Positions 32,272-40,884 of a stretch of DNA of 49,574 nucleotides are shown here, piece by piece (positions within the stretch are counted from its first letter, which is position 1; every line of letters starts with the position of its first letter). The position numbers and the translations under genes are program-made. This stretch comes from DUTS01 sp050951605 (GTDB lineage Bacteria > Bacillota > Peptococcia > DRI-13 > DTU073), in the NCBI GenBank assembly GCA_050951605.1, contig JBMNJJ010000008.1, positions 1 through 49,574 of the forward strand, read 5' to 3'. The notes beneath the pieces were generated by a model that was not told where the DNA came from, made no database searches, and worked only from the letters and a program-made list of their open reading frames with translations.

Positions 32272-32735
32272 TGGGTGAACATCCTATTGAAGGTCTTATG
32301 AAAACAGCAATGGAAAGCATTAAGGAAATGGTGGATATAAGTACGGTGGTGGGTGATGCTGTTGAAACTCCTGACGGAACGGTAATTATCCCTATTTCCC
32401 GTGTAACTTGCGGATTTGCTGCCGGCGGAAGTGAATTTGGTCTTTTTTGTAGTAAAAACGAATCGCAAAAACCGGAGAATCAGTATTTACCTTTTGGTGG
32501 CGGTAGTGGAGCAGGTGTATCTGTAAAACCGGTAGGATTTTTGGTTGTAGGTAATGGTGAAGTGCGTTTAATGGTAGTAGATGGGAAAAATGCTTTTATG
32601 GAGAGATTGATTGATTCAGCCCCTCAAGTGATGGAGCAACTGCAAAAATTAGTCAAAGGAAATGGAAAAAAACAGACAGATGCGAATACTACTAATCGGG
32701 ATATGGAATTTTTGAATACTGATGAAGATTTTTAA
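32271..32735 (+). CDS. ytfJ: GerW-family sporulation protein YtfJ
   Basis: The sequence HPIEGLMKTAMESIKEMVD, then TVIIPISRVTCGFAAGG and the glycine-rich FGGGSGAGVSVKPVGFLVV are diagnostic of the YtfJ/GerW family. In Bacillus it is made in the forespore and affects germination through lysozyme- or GerA-type responses. The product is 154 residues with a polar tail. It is coupled with ytfI, and a terminator follows. Confidence 0.93.
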   Translation: MGEHPIEGLMKTAMESIKEMVDISTVVGDAVETPDGTVIIPISRVTCGFAAGGSEFGLFCSKNESQKPENQYLPFGGGSGAGVSVKPVGFLVVGNGEVRLMVVDGKNAFMERLIDSAPQVMEQLQKLVKGNGKKQTDANTTNRDMEFLNTDEDF

Positions 32736-32763
32736 ATAAAATTAAAAAAGTGTACAGATTATG

Positions 32764-32798
32764 AAGGTGTAACATCAGAGGGTGTTTACACCTTTTTA
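32764..32798 (+). terminator. Rho-independent terminator after ytfJ
   Basis: AAGGTGTAA (32764-32772) pairs with TTACACCTT (32786-32794), followed by TTTAAT. The loop is 13 nt. Confidence 0.8.
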
Positions 32799-32908
32799 AT
32801 TATAAAAAGGATTATGTTTCAATAAATTCATCTTTTAAGAATTGTTCTAAATGTTGTCCTAGTTTCATAAGTTTACAGAAGAAAAAAGGAATAAGGTTAG
32901 GGAAAATA

Positions 32909-33502
32909 ATGATTAATCTTATTTGGTTAATAATGATTATAGCGGGTACTATTTTAGCCGGGATACGTGGTCAACCGGAAATTATTACTCAATCGGCATT
33001 TCAGGCTGCTCAGGCAGCTGTTAAGTATTCGATAGAGTTAATTGGCATTATGAGTCTTTGGCTGGGTTTGATGAAGGTGGCAGAAGAGGCAGGACTGATA
33101 GAAACTTTAGCAAAAATCTTACGACCTTTTACAAAATTACTTTTTCCAACACTTCCATCAAATCATCCAGCTCTAGGGTCAATTTTAATGAATTTTAGTG
33201 CTAATTTATTAGGTTTAGGTAATGCGGCAACTCCTTTTGGCTTAAAAGCAATGCAAGAACTTCAGGAAATTAATAAAAATAAAGATGAAGCAAGTGAAGC
33301 CATGTGTACTTTTCTAGCCATGAATACTGCAAATATTACGCTTTTACCGGCAACAATCATTGGGATCCGACTTGCCGCAGGCTCAGCTAATCCTACAGAA
33401 ATTATAGGTACGACTCTCTTTGCAACAACAATAGGTTTTACGGTAGCTTTAGTTGCAGATGGAATTATGCGTCATTTACATAAGCAAGAGGGGGCAGACT
33501 AA
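32909..33502 (+). CDS. spmA: Spore maturation protein A
   Basis: This is a nucleoside-recognition (Gate) domain membrane protein of 197 residues, with SIELIGIMSLWLGLMKVAEE, NFSANLLGLGNAATPFGLKA and a final span. SpmA and SpmB are needed for full dehydration of the spore core in Bacillus. The binding site is weak (AGGG, ten bases upstream of the ATG). It overlaps spmB by one base. Confidence 0.94.
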   Translation: MINLIWLIMIIAGTILAGIRGQPEIITQSAFQAAQAAVKYSIELIGIMSLWLGLMKVAEEAGLIETLAKILRPFTKLLFPTLPSNHPALGSILMNFSANLLGLGNAATPFGLKAMQELQEINKNKDEASEAMCTFLAMNTANITLLPATIIGIRLAAGSANPTEIIGTTLFATTIGFTVALVADGIMRHLHKQEGAD

Positions 33503-34032
33503 TGGAAACTATCATTTATGAATTATCTAGATGGGCGATTCCCGGAATTATTTTTTTTATTTTGCTTTATGCCAGTTTACGAGGTGTTAAAATATATGAA
33601 TGTTTTGTCAAAGGGGCAGAAGAAGGATTTGGTCTAGCGGTAAAAATTATCCCTTTTTTAGTAGCGATGATGATGGCAGTAAGCATTTTTAGACATGCCG
33701 GGGTAATTATTTTTTTGGAGAAATATTTAGGTGGTATTTTTAATTTTCTGCATATACCTCCTGACATTTTGCCTCTAGCATTGATGCGACCTCTTTCCGG
33801 TGGGGCAGCTTTAGGTATTACTGCAGAAATAATTAATACTCATGGACCGGATTCCTATCTGGGACGTTTAGCTTCAACTATGCAAGGAAGTACTGATACG
33901 ACTTTTTTTATTCTTGCCGTATATTTTGGTTCCGTAGGGATAAAAAAATATCGCTATTCTTTAGGAGTAGGGCTTTTAGCTGATGTGATTTCTTTTCTTG
34001 CTTCAATTTTTATTGTCAGCCGGGTTTTTTAA
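33502..34032 (+). CDS. spmB: Spore maturation protein B
   Basis: The 176-residue partner of SpmA has the same Gate-domain fold: FVKGAEEGFGLAVKIIPFLV, LALMRPLSGGAALGITAEII and MQGSTDTTFFILAVYFGSVG. It starts on the last base of the spmA stop (TAATGG) and follows GGGGGC. The two most likely form one transporter-like complex. rluB follows 48 bp later, as in many Firmicutes. Confidence 0.94.
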   Translation: METIIYELSRWAIPGIIFFILLYASLRGVKIYECFVKGAEEGFGLAVKIIPFLVAMMMAVSIFRHAGVIIFLEKYLGGIFNFLHIPPDILPLALMRPLSGGAALGITAEIINTHGPDSYLGRLASTMQGSTDTTFFILAVYFGSVGIKKYRYSLGVGLLADVISFLASIFIVSRVF

Positions 34033-34080
34033 ATCTTTGCTGAAAGTTTGATACAATAGATAATGAACAATTAATAAAAA

Positions 34081-34818
34081 ATGGTGGTGGGGAAGCTGGA
34101 AAGACTACAAAAATATCTAGCTAGATGTGGTGTAGCTTCACGTCGTAAAGCCGAAGAAATGATCAAACAAGGGTTAGTAAAAGTTAATGGACAAGCTGTT
34201 TTAGAAATGGGTTTTCAAGTAGAGCCGGGAAAAGATCAGGTTGAAGTACAGGGCAAGAAGGTAGAACCGGAAAAAAGAAAAGTGTATTTTCTATTAAATA
34301 AACCATGTAGAGTAGTTACAACTTTAAATGACCCTCAAGGAAGGAAAAAAGTAACTGATTTAATCAAAGGAGTCCCTGAACGTGTTTATCCGGTAGGGAG
34401 GTTAGATTATCATTCAGAGGGATTATTACTTTTAACTAATGATGGTGAACTAACTTATCACCTCACACATCCACGATTTGCAATTGCTAAAACTTATTTG
34501 GTTAAAGTGCAGGGGCGTGTGAATAAGCAAAATGTAGAAAGATTACAAAAAGGAATAGAATTAGAAGATGGATTGACTCAACCGGCTTTAGTGAAAGTAC
34601 GACAATGTAAACAGGCAGAAACTTTATTAGAAATAACCATTAGGGAAGGACGCAACAGACAAGTGCGGAGGATGTGTGAAAAAATAGGACATCCCGTTAT
34701 AACCTTAAAACGTTTAAAATTTGGTCCATTGGCGTTAGGTAATTTAAAAGTTGGAGAATATAGAGAATTAAACCTATACGAAATACAAGCATTAAAAAAC
34801 GTCTGCCATTTAAAGTGA
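34081..34818 (+). CDS. rluB: 23S rRNA pseudouridine synthase, RluB/RsuA family
   Basis: An S4 RNA-binding domain opens the protein (LQKYLARCGVASRRKAEEMI), and the catalytic aspartate is in VGRLDYHSEGLLLLTNDG. The last part reads IREGRNRQVRRMCEKIGH. It makes pseudouridine in 23S rRNA (position 2605 type). ATG 34081 has no binding site before it. The family starts MERLQK, which here corresponds to CTG 34096, with GGTGGTGGGG just upstream, so the true start is uncertain between 34081 and 34096. The normal length is about 240 residues. Confidence 0.92.
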   Translation: MVVGKLERLQKYLARCGVASRRKAEEMIKQGLVKVNGQAVLEMGFQVEPGKDQVEVQGKKVEPEKRKVYFLLNKPCRVVTTLNDPQGRKKVTDLIKGVPERVYPVGRLDYHSEGLLLLTNDGELTYHLTHPRFAIAKTYLVKVQGRVNKQNVERLQKGIELEDGLTQPALVKVRQCKQAETLLEITIREGRNRQVRRMCEKIGHPVITLKRLKFGPLALGNLKVGEYRELNLYEIQALKNVCHLK

Positions 34819-34899
34819 GTATTGTCTATTTAGTCAGGTTAAAATAAAGAAAAGGCTAATATTTCAGTTTAAAAATAAAAATTAAAAAGGTAAGAAACA

Positions 34900-35376
34900 A
34901 TGGATAAAATTGGAGAACAACTTGACTTAATTGAAAAAATGTTAATGGCTTGCCTTAAGGTTATGATTACTTTACTGGTAATTGTGCAATTATTATTGTT
35001 GATACCGGGTATGGGAGCCCGTTTTAATATTGCCTTAGATCTAGAAGGTGAGCCTCTTAAAAATGAAGCACAATTTTATCAGGCCGGAAATATCTCGTTA
35101 ACACCTTGGGCAAATTTAACTTTGCAAATTCTTGATTATACTAGTCGACCGGATGTTGAAATTGAAGTAAACGGGCAAGAGGTAGGCAATTTTTTACGAA
35201 AAGAGGTCAGTTTAGCCGTTAAGAAAGGAGACCTGATTACTATTTATAATCCCAATGAAAATTTGCCCATTAAAGTTTTAGTATGTAAAAAAACGCCTAA
35301 TATTCTTGTTCCTGATTTAAATACGATGGTCAAAGGTACAGGGAAAATATATTTTTCCGCTGTAGTTATGAAATAG
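34900..35376 (+). CDS. Membrane-anchored protein of unknown function
   Basis: I do not recognise this 158-residue protein. A cytoplasmic amphipathic N-terminus is followed by one hydrophobic span (LKVMITLLVIVQLLLLIPGM). The remaining 115 residues are probably outside the membrane and beta-rich, with a segment IEVNGQEVGNFLRKEVSLAV that recalls small ligand-binding or PEGA-like folds. AAAAAGG precedes the ATG. It lies between rluB and the hutP-like gene, with AT-rich gaps of about 75 bp on both sides. Confidence 0.7.
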   Translation: MDKIGEQLDLIEKMLMACLKVMITLLVIVQLLLLIPGMGARFNIALDLEGEPLKNEAQFYQAGNISLTPWANLTLQILDYTSRPDVEIEVNGQEVGNFLRKEVSLAVKKGDLITIYNPNENLPIKVLVCKKTPNILVPDLNTMVKGTGKIYFSAVVMK

Positions 35377-35447
35377 TTGCTATTTTTATTTCATTATAAT
35401 AGAATCAAAATTAGCAAAGAAAAATAAGGGAAGTCAGGTAGATAATA

Positions 35448-35867
35448 ATGTTTGGCTCTAGAAAAATTGCGTCTGCAGCAATAAAAATTGCTTTAACAGA
35501 AAGTCGTGAAGAAGAAAATCAATTAAAAAATAAATTTGCTCAGATAGGAATTAAGACTGCGGCAGTAGATATTGGTGGTGAATATATTACTTCGATTAAA
35601 AAAATAATAGAAAGAGCTATTGTCGCAGCCAAAAGAGAAGGAGTAATTAAAGAAAGTCATTATGATGAAGGAGCAGTCGCCGGTGCTACTCGTGAAGCTC
35701 TTTCTCAAATTATGTCTAAAGCTTTAGGGCTTAATGTGGGGGGGAAAATAGGGATCGCTCGCCAAAAAGATCATCTAAGTGTTGTTGTGTTTTTAGGTGT
35801 AGGTTTACTCCATTTAGATGAAGTTGCTATTGGTTTAGGACATCGTGTAGCACCCTTTAATGGATAA
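35448..35867 (+). CDS. HutP-family RNA-binding regulator
   Basis: The 139-residue protein resembles HutP, the histidine-activated antiterminator of the Bacillus hut operon. Visible features are ESHYDEGAVAGATREALSQI and a C-terminal strand region with histidines (DHLSVVVFLGVGLLHLDEVA then GLGHRVAPF) in the position of the metal- and histidine-binding residues. HutP hexamers bind UAG-rich RNA. No histidine-degradation genes are near; instead it overlaps aroH by one base. Clostridia often carry such a copy next to aroH or cmk. Its ligand and target here are unknown. Confidence 0.8.
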   Translation: MFGSRKIASAAIKIALTESREEENQLKNKFAQIGIKTAAVDIGGEYITSIKKIIERAIVAAKREGVIKESHYDEGAVAGATREALSQIMSKALGLNVGGKIGIARQKDHLSVVVFLGVGLLHLDEVAIGLGHRVAPFNG

Positions 35868-36241
35868 TGAAGAGAATTTATGGAATTCGCGGAGCAACAA
35901 CAGTTTCCGCGAACACTAAAGAAAGTATTTTATCAGAGACGCAAAAACTTTTACAAACAATTTTACAAGCAAATGCAATTAAGAACGAAGAATTAGTTAG
36001 TATTATTTTTACAACAACAGTCGATTTAAATGCTGAATTTCCAGCTAAAGCGGCACGATTAATGGGTTTAAAAGATATTCCTCTTTTAGGATGTGTAGAA
36101 GCCGATGTACCTCATGGTTTACCTTTGTGTATTCGTCTCTTGCTTTATGTTTATTTAGAAGTAGGAACTGAGGTCAAACATATTTATTTGAATAAGGCTG
36201 TTAAATTACGACCGGATTTGTTGAAGAATCCAATCTTCTGA
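35867..36241 (+). CDS. aroH: Chorismate mutase, AroH type
   Basis: The start MKRIYGIRGATTVSANTKES, the catalytic-site stretch GCVEADVPHGLPLCIRLLLY and the end IYLNKAVKLRPDL match the trimeric Bacillus AroH, which turns chorismate into prephenate for Phe/Tyr synthesis. It has 124 residues, the family size. Its ATG overlaps the stop of the hutP-like gene. The stop codon lies within a terminator-like hairpin. Confidence 0.95.
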   Translation: MKRIYGIRGATTVSANTKESILSETQKLLQTILQANAIKNEELVSIIFTTTVDLNAEFPAKAARLMGLKDIPLLGCVEADVPHGLPLCIRLLLYVYLEVGTEVKHIYLNKAVKLRPDLLKNPIF

Positions 36242-36270
36242 GAATTTTCGGGAGATTGTTTTATTTTAAT
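36231..36270 (+). terminator. Terminator-like hairpin at the end of aroH
   Basis: CAATCT (36231-36236) pairs with AGATTG (36253-36258), and the stem can extend inward through G-U pairs. TTTTATTTTAAT follows. The aroH stop lies inside. Confidence 0.6.
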
Positions 36271-36342
36271 AGTTAATTTTATCGTAATCTGTGGTAAAAT
36301 AGGAGAAGATTGTGGGCAACAAAAAGGAAAGGGTGATTATTT

Positions 36343-37026
36343 ATTCAAATCACAATAGATGGACCTGCCGGAGCCGGTAAAAGCACAATAGCTAAAATGC
36401 TCGCGGACAAGTTAGGTTTTTTATATATTGATACAGGGGCAATGTATAGAGCAATTACATATACTGCTTTACAACAGCAAATATCTTTGGATAATGAAGA
36501 AGCACTCGTTAAATTAACTGCTGCTACAACTATTGAGATGGTACAACAAGCAAACGAAAAACAGAAAGTTTATTGTAATGGAGTAGATGTAACTAAAGTA
36601 ATTAGAGAACCATTAATCAGTAAAAATGTCTCTCAAGTAGCCGCTTATCCAAAAGTTCGTCAGGAATTAGTGCGAATGCAACGAGGGTTAGCTCAAGACC
36701 AAGATGTGGTAATGGATGGTCGTGATGCGGGTACTGTTATTCTTCCTCAAGCTAGTTGTAAGATTTTTTTAACAGCTTCTTTAGAAGAAAGAGCACATCG
36801 TAGATATTTGGAACTAAAAAAACGTGGGCATAATAAGGACTTCGCTTTGGTAAAAGCAGATTTAGCTAAACGTGATTATATTGATGAAAATAGAGCGGCT
36901 AGCCCTTTAATTCCTGCTCAAGATGCAGTAATTGTTGATACCACTTGTTTAAATCCTACAGAGGTTGTTCAGGAAATTTTTCATATCTATCAACAAAAAA
37001 AGGAAGCAGTAAATAATGTTTTATAA
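36343..37026 (+). CDS. cmk: Cytidylate kinase, apparently with an ATT start
   Basis: The P-loop is IDGPAGAGKSTIAKML, with the NMP-binding segment and VVMDGRDAGTVILPQA also clear. The enzyme phosphorylates CMP and dCMP. The family N-terminus (MQITIDGPAG) is fully encoded but begins with ATT at 36343, seven bases after AAAGGGTGA. Upstream in the same frame come TTT, TTA and then the stop TGA at 36334. The only later canonical start, ATG 36397, would delete the P-loop. So the gene uses ATT (or the nearby ATC or ATA), or the start is mutated. The full product is 227 residues. plsC overlaps by 11 bp. Confidence 0.93.
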   Translation: MQITIDGPAGAGKSTIAKMLADKLGFLYIDTGAMYRAITYTALQQQISLDNEEALVKLTAATTIEMVQQANEKQKVYCNGVDVTKVIREPLISKNVSQVAAYPKVRQELVRMQRGLAQDQDVVMDGRDAGTVILPQASCKIFLTASLEERAHRRYLELKKRGHNKDFALVKADLAKRDYIDENRAASPLIPAQDAVIVDTTCLNPTEVVQEIFHIYQQKKEAVNNVL

Positions 37027-37630
37027 ACTAGTTAAAAACCTTATTGTTATTTATTTAGCTATCTTTAATAATTGGAAAATAAAAGGAAAAGAGAACATTC
37101 CTCCCGAAGGACCGGTTGTTTTAATTGGTAATCATGTTTCCTTGTGGGATCCTGTTATTTTAGCTTGTTCAGTTGATAGAACTGTACATTTTATGGCGAA
37201 AGAAGAATTATTTAAAATTCCTTTACTAGGAAAATTAATTTCTTTGTTAAATGCTTTCCCTATAAAACGGGGACAGCCTGATCGTAACGCCTTGCGTATA
37301 GCTAATAAAACATTGAAAGATGGTAAGGTTTTAGGGTTATTTCCGGAGGGGCAAAGGAGTAAAACGGGAGAACTACTTCCTTTTCACCCTGGTGCAGCTC
37401 TTTTTGCTTTAAGAGCTGGAGCTCCGATAGTTCCGATGTATCTTGGTGGTACTAAAACTACATTTCCTCTTACATTTAGGGGTAAAATAAAAGTGAGTAT
37501 AGGCAAACCTTTATTTTATGAAGATTTATATGGAAAGAAAATATCTTCAGAAGACTTAGAAAAAGTTACTTCTGAAATAATGGATCAAATGAAATGTCTC
37601 ATGAAGGATGTGCAAGGTTGTTGGAAATAA
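37016..37630 (+). CDS. plsC: 1-acyl-sn-glycerol-3-phosphate acyltransferase
   Basis: It has the acyltransferase motifs in order: NHVSLWDPVILAC (HX4D), GQPDRNALRIA, LFPEGQRSKTGELLPF (FPEG-type) and GAPIVPMYLGG. With 204 residues and one hydrophobic N-terminal segment it fits the PlsC that makes phosphatidic acid at the membrane. The order cmk-plsC-ispH-S1 is common in Clostridia. The gene overlaps both neighbours, so the set is translated as one coupled unit. Confidence 0.93.
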   Translation: MFYKLVKNLIVIYLAIFNNWKIKGKENIPPEGPVVLIGNHVSLWDPVILACSVDRTVHFMAKEELFKIPLLGKLISLLNAFPIKRGQPDRNALRIANKTLKDGKVLGLFPEGQRSKTGELLPFHPGAALFALRAGAPIVPMYLGGTKTTFPLTFRGKIKVSIGKPLFYEDLYGKKISSEDLEKVTSEIMDQMKCLMKDVQGCWK

Positions 37631-39702
37631 TTATTGCTGAACATGCCGGGTTTTGTTTTGGGGTAAGAAGTGCCATATTAACAGCGGAAGAAGCAGCCCG
37701 AAAAGAACCAGTATTTTCTTTAGGTCCACTTATTCATAATCAACAGGAAACTGCCCGTTTGGAAAAGTTAGGGATTAAAGAAAAGAACGGTTTAATGAAA
37801 GAAAAAGGTTCAGTTTTAATTAGAACTCATGGAGTGGGACCAGATGTTTACACTAAGCTAAAAAAGCAAGGGCAAAAAATAATTGATACCACGTGTCCTC
37901 ATGTAAGAAAAGCTCAGATGGCGGCTAAAGAAGCGCAAGAACAGGGTTATCAAGTGCTTATCTTAGGTGATGAAAATCATGCAGAAGTTCAAGGAATATT
38001 AGCCTGGACAGAAAAAAAAGCTGTTGTTATAGCTTCATTAGAGGAATTAAAAAAATTAGAACTTCAAGATAAGGTTGCTCTTTTAGCTCAAACTACAGAA
38101 AAAGAAACTAGATTTAATGAATTAGTAAATTATTTAGAGACAAAAGATATTGATTTAAAGATTTTGCCAACGATCTGTTCAGCAACACGAATTCGTCAAG
38201 CGGTTGCTGCCAAGTTAGCTCAAGAAGTTGACCTGATGATTGTTGTAGGCGGTCAACATAGTTCTAACACAAAAAAGCTAACTGAAATATGTCAAAAGTA
38301 TGTTCCTACATATCAGGTAGAAAAGGCACATGATTTACAGTTTTGTTGGTTTCAAAATAAATTAAAGGTAGGTGTTACAGCAGGGGCTTCAACTCCTGAC
38401 TGGATTATTAAGGAGGTTGTAAAACAAATGGAAGAATTTAATGAAAATAATAAGGGAGAAAACACAGAAGAACCCATGGAGCAAAATCAAAAAGAAACAG
38501 AGGAAATGCACTCGGAAAAAAATGAAGAATTAACCTTAAATGCAGTAAATCTTGATGAACAAATTAATATACAAACGTTTCAGCCTGGAGATTTAGTTAA
38601 AGGAACCATTGTTCAGGTATCTAGTGAGGAGGCCCTTATCGATATTGGTGGTAAATCTGAAGGAATTTTACCTGTAACAGAATTTACTAATTATAAAGTA
38701 GACCTTAGTGAAGAATTACAGGTAGGAGAAGAAATTATAGTGGAGATAATAAAAAAAGACAAAGAAGGAAATATTATTCTTTCTCGTAAAAAGGCCTATT
38801 TTAATGAAGTAATGGATAAATTGGAACAAGCACAAAAAACAGGTGAAATTATTGAGGCTCCTGTTATAGAAATAGTAAAAGGCGGTCTGTTAGTTGATGT
38901 AGGGGTTAGAGGATTTGTGCCTGCTTCACAAGTCGAGCGTTTTTTTGTTAAGGACTTTAAAGAATACCTTCAGAAAACTTTGCGTTTAAAAGTTTTGGAG
39001 TTAGATAAAGAAAAGAGAAAAGTTGTTCTTTCCCAAAGAGTTATTTTAGAAGAAGAATATGTGAAACAGAAAGCTGCTTTGTTAAATGAATTAGCAGAAG
39101 GACAAATAAGAAAAGGTGTTGTTAAAAGGTTAACGAATTTTGGAGCTTTTGTTGATCTTGGTGGTCTTGATGGTCTTCTTCATGTTTCAGAATTAGGTTG
39201 GGGTAGAGTTAATCATCCTTCAGATGTTGTTCAAGAAGGTGATGAAATAGAAGTTTATGTACTTAATGTCGATCCGGAAAAAGAAAAAGTATCACTTAGT
39301 TTAAAAAAATTATTATCCGACCCTTGGCAAGAAGCCGTTAAAAAATATAAGATCGATAGTATAGTTACGGGAAAAGTTGTTCGTATTGTATCTTTTGGTG
39401 CTTTTGTTGAATTAGAACCCGGCTTAGACGGACTTGTTCATATTTCTAAAATATCCAAGCAAAGAATAGAGAAGGTTAGTGATGTTTTAGAAGTAGGGCA
39501 AGAAATTAAGGTTAAAATTATAGAAATAGACCTCGATAAAAAAAGGATTAGTCTTAGTATTAAAGATGTTGCAACGGATCAAGAAGAAACGGAATATACA
39601 TCATATCTCAATCAGCAAGATTCTCCAGGTACTGTCACTATTGGTGATTTGATAAAGGAGAATCAAGGTGATATAATGAAAAAAACTGAGCAAGATGAAT
39701 AG
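37621..39702 (+). CDS. ispH-rpsA: Fusion of IspH (HMBPP reductase) and ribosomal protein S1
   Basis: The first 280 residues are IspH, the last enzyme of the MEP isoprenoid route. The three [4Fe-4S] cysteines are in AGFCFGVRSA, DTTCPHVRKA and PTICSATRIR. An acidic linker (about residues 275-315) leads to four S1 RNA-binding repeats, beginning FQPGDLVKGTIVQV, IIEAPVIEIVKGGLLVDVG, GQIRKGVVKRLTNFGAFVDL and DSIVTGKVVRIVSFGAFVEL. The same fusion is known from many Clostridia. TTG 37621 gives the family start MEIIIAEHAG; ATG 37594 is a longer alternative in frame. The product is 693 residues. Confidence 0.93.
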   Translation: MEIIIAEHAGFCFGVRSAILTAEEAARKEPVFSLGPLIHNQQETARLEKLGIKEKNGLMKEKGSVLIRTHGVGPDVYTKLKKQGQKIIDTTCPHVRKAQMAAKEAQEQGYQVLILGDENHAEVQGILAWTEKKAVVIASLEELKKLELQDKVALLAQTTEKETRFNELVNYLETKDIDLKILPTICSATRIRQAVAAKLAQEVDLMIVVGGQHSSNTKKLTEICQKYVPTYQVEKAHDLQFCWFQNKLKVGVTAGASTPDWIIKEVVKQMEEFNENNKGENTEEPMEQNQKETEEMHSEKNEELTLNAVNLDEQINIQTFQPGDLVKGTIVQVSSEEALIDIGGKSEGILPVTEFTNYKVDLSEELQVGEEIIVEIIKKDKEGNIILSRKKAYFNEVMDKLEQAQKTGEIIEAPVIEIVKGGLLVDVGVRGFVPASQVERFFVKDFKEYLQKTLRLKVLELDKEKRKVVLSQRVILEEEYVKQKAALLNELAEGQIRKGVVKRLTNFGAFVDLGGLDGLLHVSELGWGRVNHPSDVVQEGDEIEVYVLNVDPEKEKVSLSLKKLLSDPWQEAVKKYKIDSIVTGKVVRIVSFGAFVELEPGLDGLVHISKISKQRIEKVSDVLEVGQEIKVKIIEIDLDKKRISLSIKDVATDQEETEYTSYLNQQDSPGTVTIGDLIKENQGDIMKKTEQDE

Positions 39703-39708
39703 ATAAAC

Positions 39709-39737
39709 TTAAAAAGCTGGCTTTGCCAGCTTTTTAA
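39709..39737 (+). terminator. Rho-independent terminator after ispH-S1
   Basis: AAAAAGCTGGC (39711-39721) pairs perfectly with GCCAGCTTTTT (39725-39735) around a three-base loop, and two further A-T pairs extend it. Confidence 0.92.
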
Positions 39738-39789
39738 ACTTTAAGTATACAATAATATACAACTATAATAAATTGTGAGTTGATTAAAA

Positions 39790-40851
39790 GTGGATGAACG
39801 AAGAATTAAAAGAAAATATGAACATCTTCAATATGCTTTACAAACAGAAAGAGGCCCTTTATCTTCCGGATGGGAGGACCTTCATTTTGTTCATCAAGCA
39901 CTTTTAAAAGATAATTTAAATGGAGTAGATACTTCGGTCTCTCTTTTTCATAAAAAACTAAACTTACCGATAATTATCAACGCCATGACCGGTGGGGCAA
40001 AAAATCTGGAAAAGGTCAATCGTGTTTTTGCGGAAATTGCCTGTGAGTATGGTTTAGGAATGGCTGTTGGTTCTCAAACTGCTGCCTTGAATAATAAGGC
40101 ATATTTATCCAGTTATCAAGTAGTTCGGGATGTAAATCCTGCAGGCTTAATTTTCGCCAATGTTAGTGCAGGGGTAAAACCGGAAATGGCTCAAGCAGCA
40201 GTGGAAATGATTGAGGCAGATGCTTTACAGCTTCATTTGAATGGTGTACAGGAATTAGTAATGAAAGAAGGAGATCGGCAATTTAGTAATTGGACGAAAA
40301 ATATTGCAGAAATCTGTCAGCTTGTTTCTGTTCCTGTTATTGCTAAGGAAGTGGGAAATGGGATTTCCTGGGAAATAGCTGAAAAGTTATCTCAACTTGG
40401 GGTGAAAGGTTTGGATACAGGAGGAAGTGGTGGGACAAACTTTGCCTCAATTGAACTAGCGCGTTATCAGCGAGAAAACCTTAATTTCCTCCGTTCTTGG
40501 GGAATACCCTCGGCAGTTTCGTTATTAGAAGTCTGTAGTTTAGATTTAGAATTAGTAATAATTGCTTCCGGTGGAATTACTAATTCACTTGAAGTTATGA
40601 AAGCACTTGCTGTAGGAGCAGATGTAGTTGGTATTGCCGGTTTCTTTTTACAAAAATTAATAAATGAAGGGGAAGAAGCTTTAAGAAAAACTATTCATAA
40701 TTTTTCTGAAGAGTTAAAAACAATTATGCTTTTAACTGGTACTCAGAATCTTGCTGAAATTAAAAAGACTCCTCTTATGATAACCGGTTTTGTCCGCGAA
40801 TGGTGTGAACAGCGTAATCTTAATTTGAAAAAATTAAGATTAAAAAAATAA
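39790..40851 (+). CDS. fni: Type 2 isopentenyl-diphosphate delta-isomerase
   Basis: This FMN-dependent isomerase has 353 residues. It has PIIINAMTGGAKNLEKVN near the start, AMAVGSQ-like (here GMAVGSQTAAL) and the flavin phosphate loop DTGGSGGTNFASIELARY. It balances isopentenyl and dimethylallyl diphosphate, the products of IspH encoded just upstream. GTG 39790 is the start (DERRIKRKYEHL); its binding site is weak. The ispH-S1 terminator lies before it, so it probably has its own promoter in the AT-rich gap. Confidence 0.94.
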   Translation: MDERRIKRKYEHLQYALQTERGPLSSGWEDLHFVHQALLKDNLNGVDTSVSLFHKKLNLPIIINAMTGGAKNLEKVNRVFAEIACEYGLGMAVGSQTAALNNKAYLSSYQVVRDVNPAGLIFANVSAGVKPEMAQAAVEMIEADALQLHLNGVQELVMKEGDRQFSNWTKNIAEICQLVSVPVIAKEVGNGISWEIAEKLSQLGVKGLDTGGSGGTNFASIELARYQRENLNFLRSWGIPSAVSLLEVCSLDLELVIIASGGITNSLEVMKALAVGADVVGIAGFFLQKLINEGEEALRKTIHNFSEELKTIMLLTGTQNLAEIKKTPLMITGFVREWCEQRNLNLKKLRLKK

Positions 40852-40884
40852 AAATGTTTGTAAATGTATGTGGGAGGTGAGGTT

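Noticed and set aside
32820..32880. Short minus-strand frame of 17 codons between ytfJ and spmA
   Set aside because: No ribosome binding site and too short to judge; treated as chance.
35371..35390. Weak hairpin (AAATAG/CTATTT) at the end of the 34900 gene as terminator
   Set aside because: Only six A-T-rich pairs; stability too low to support.
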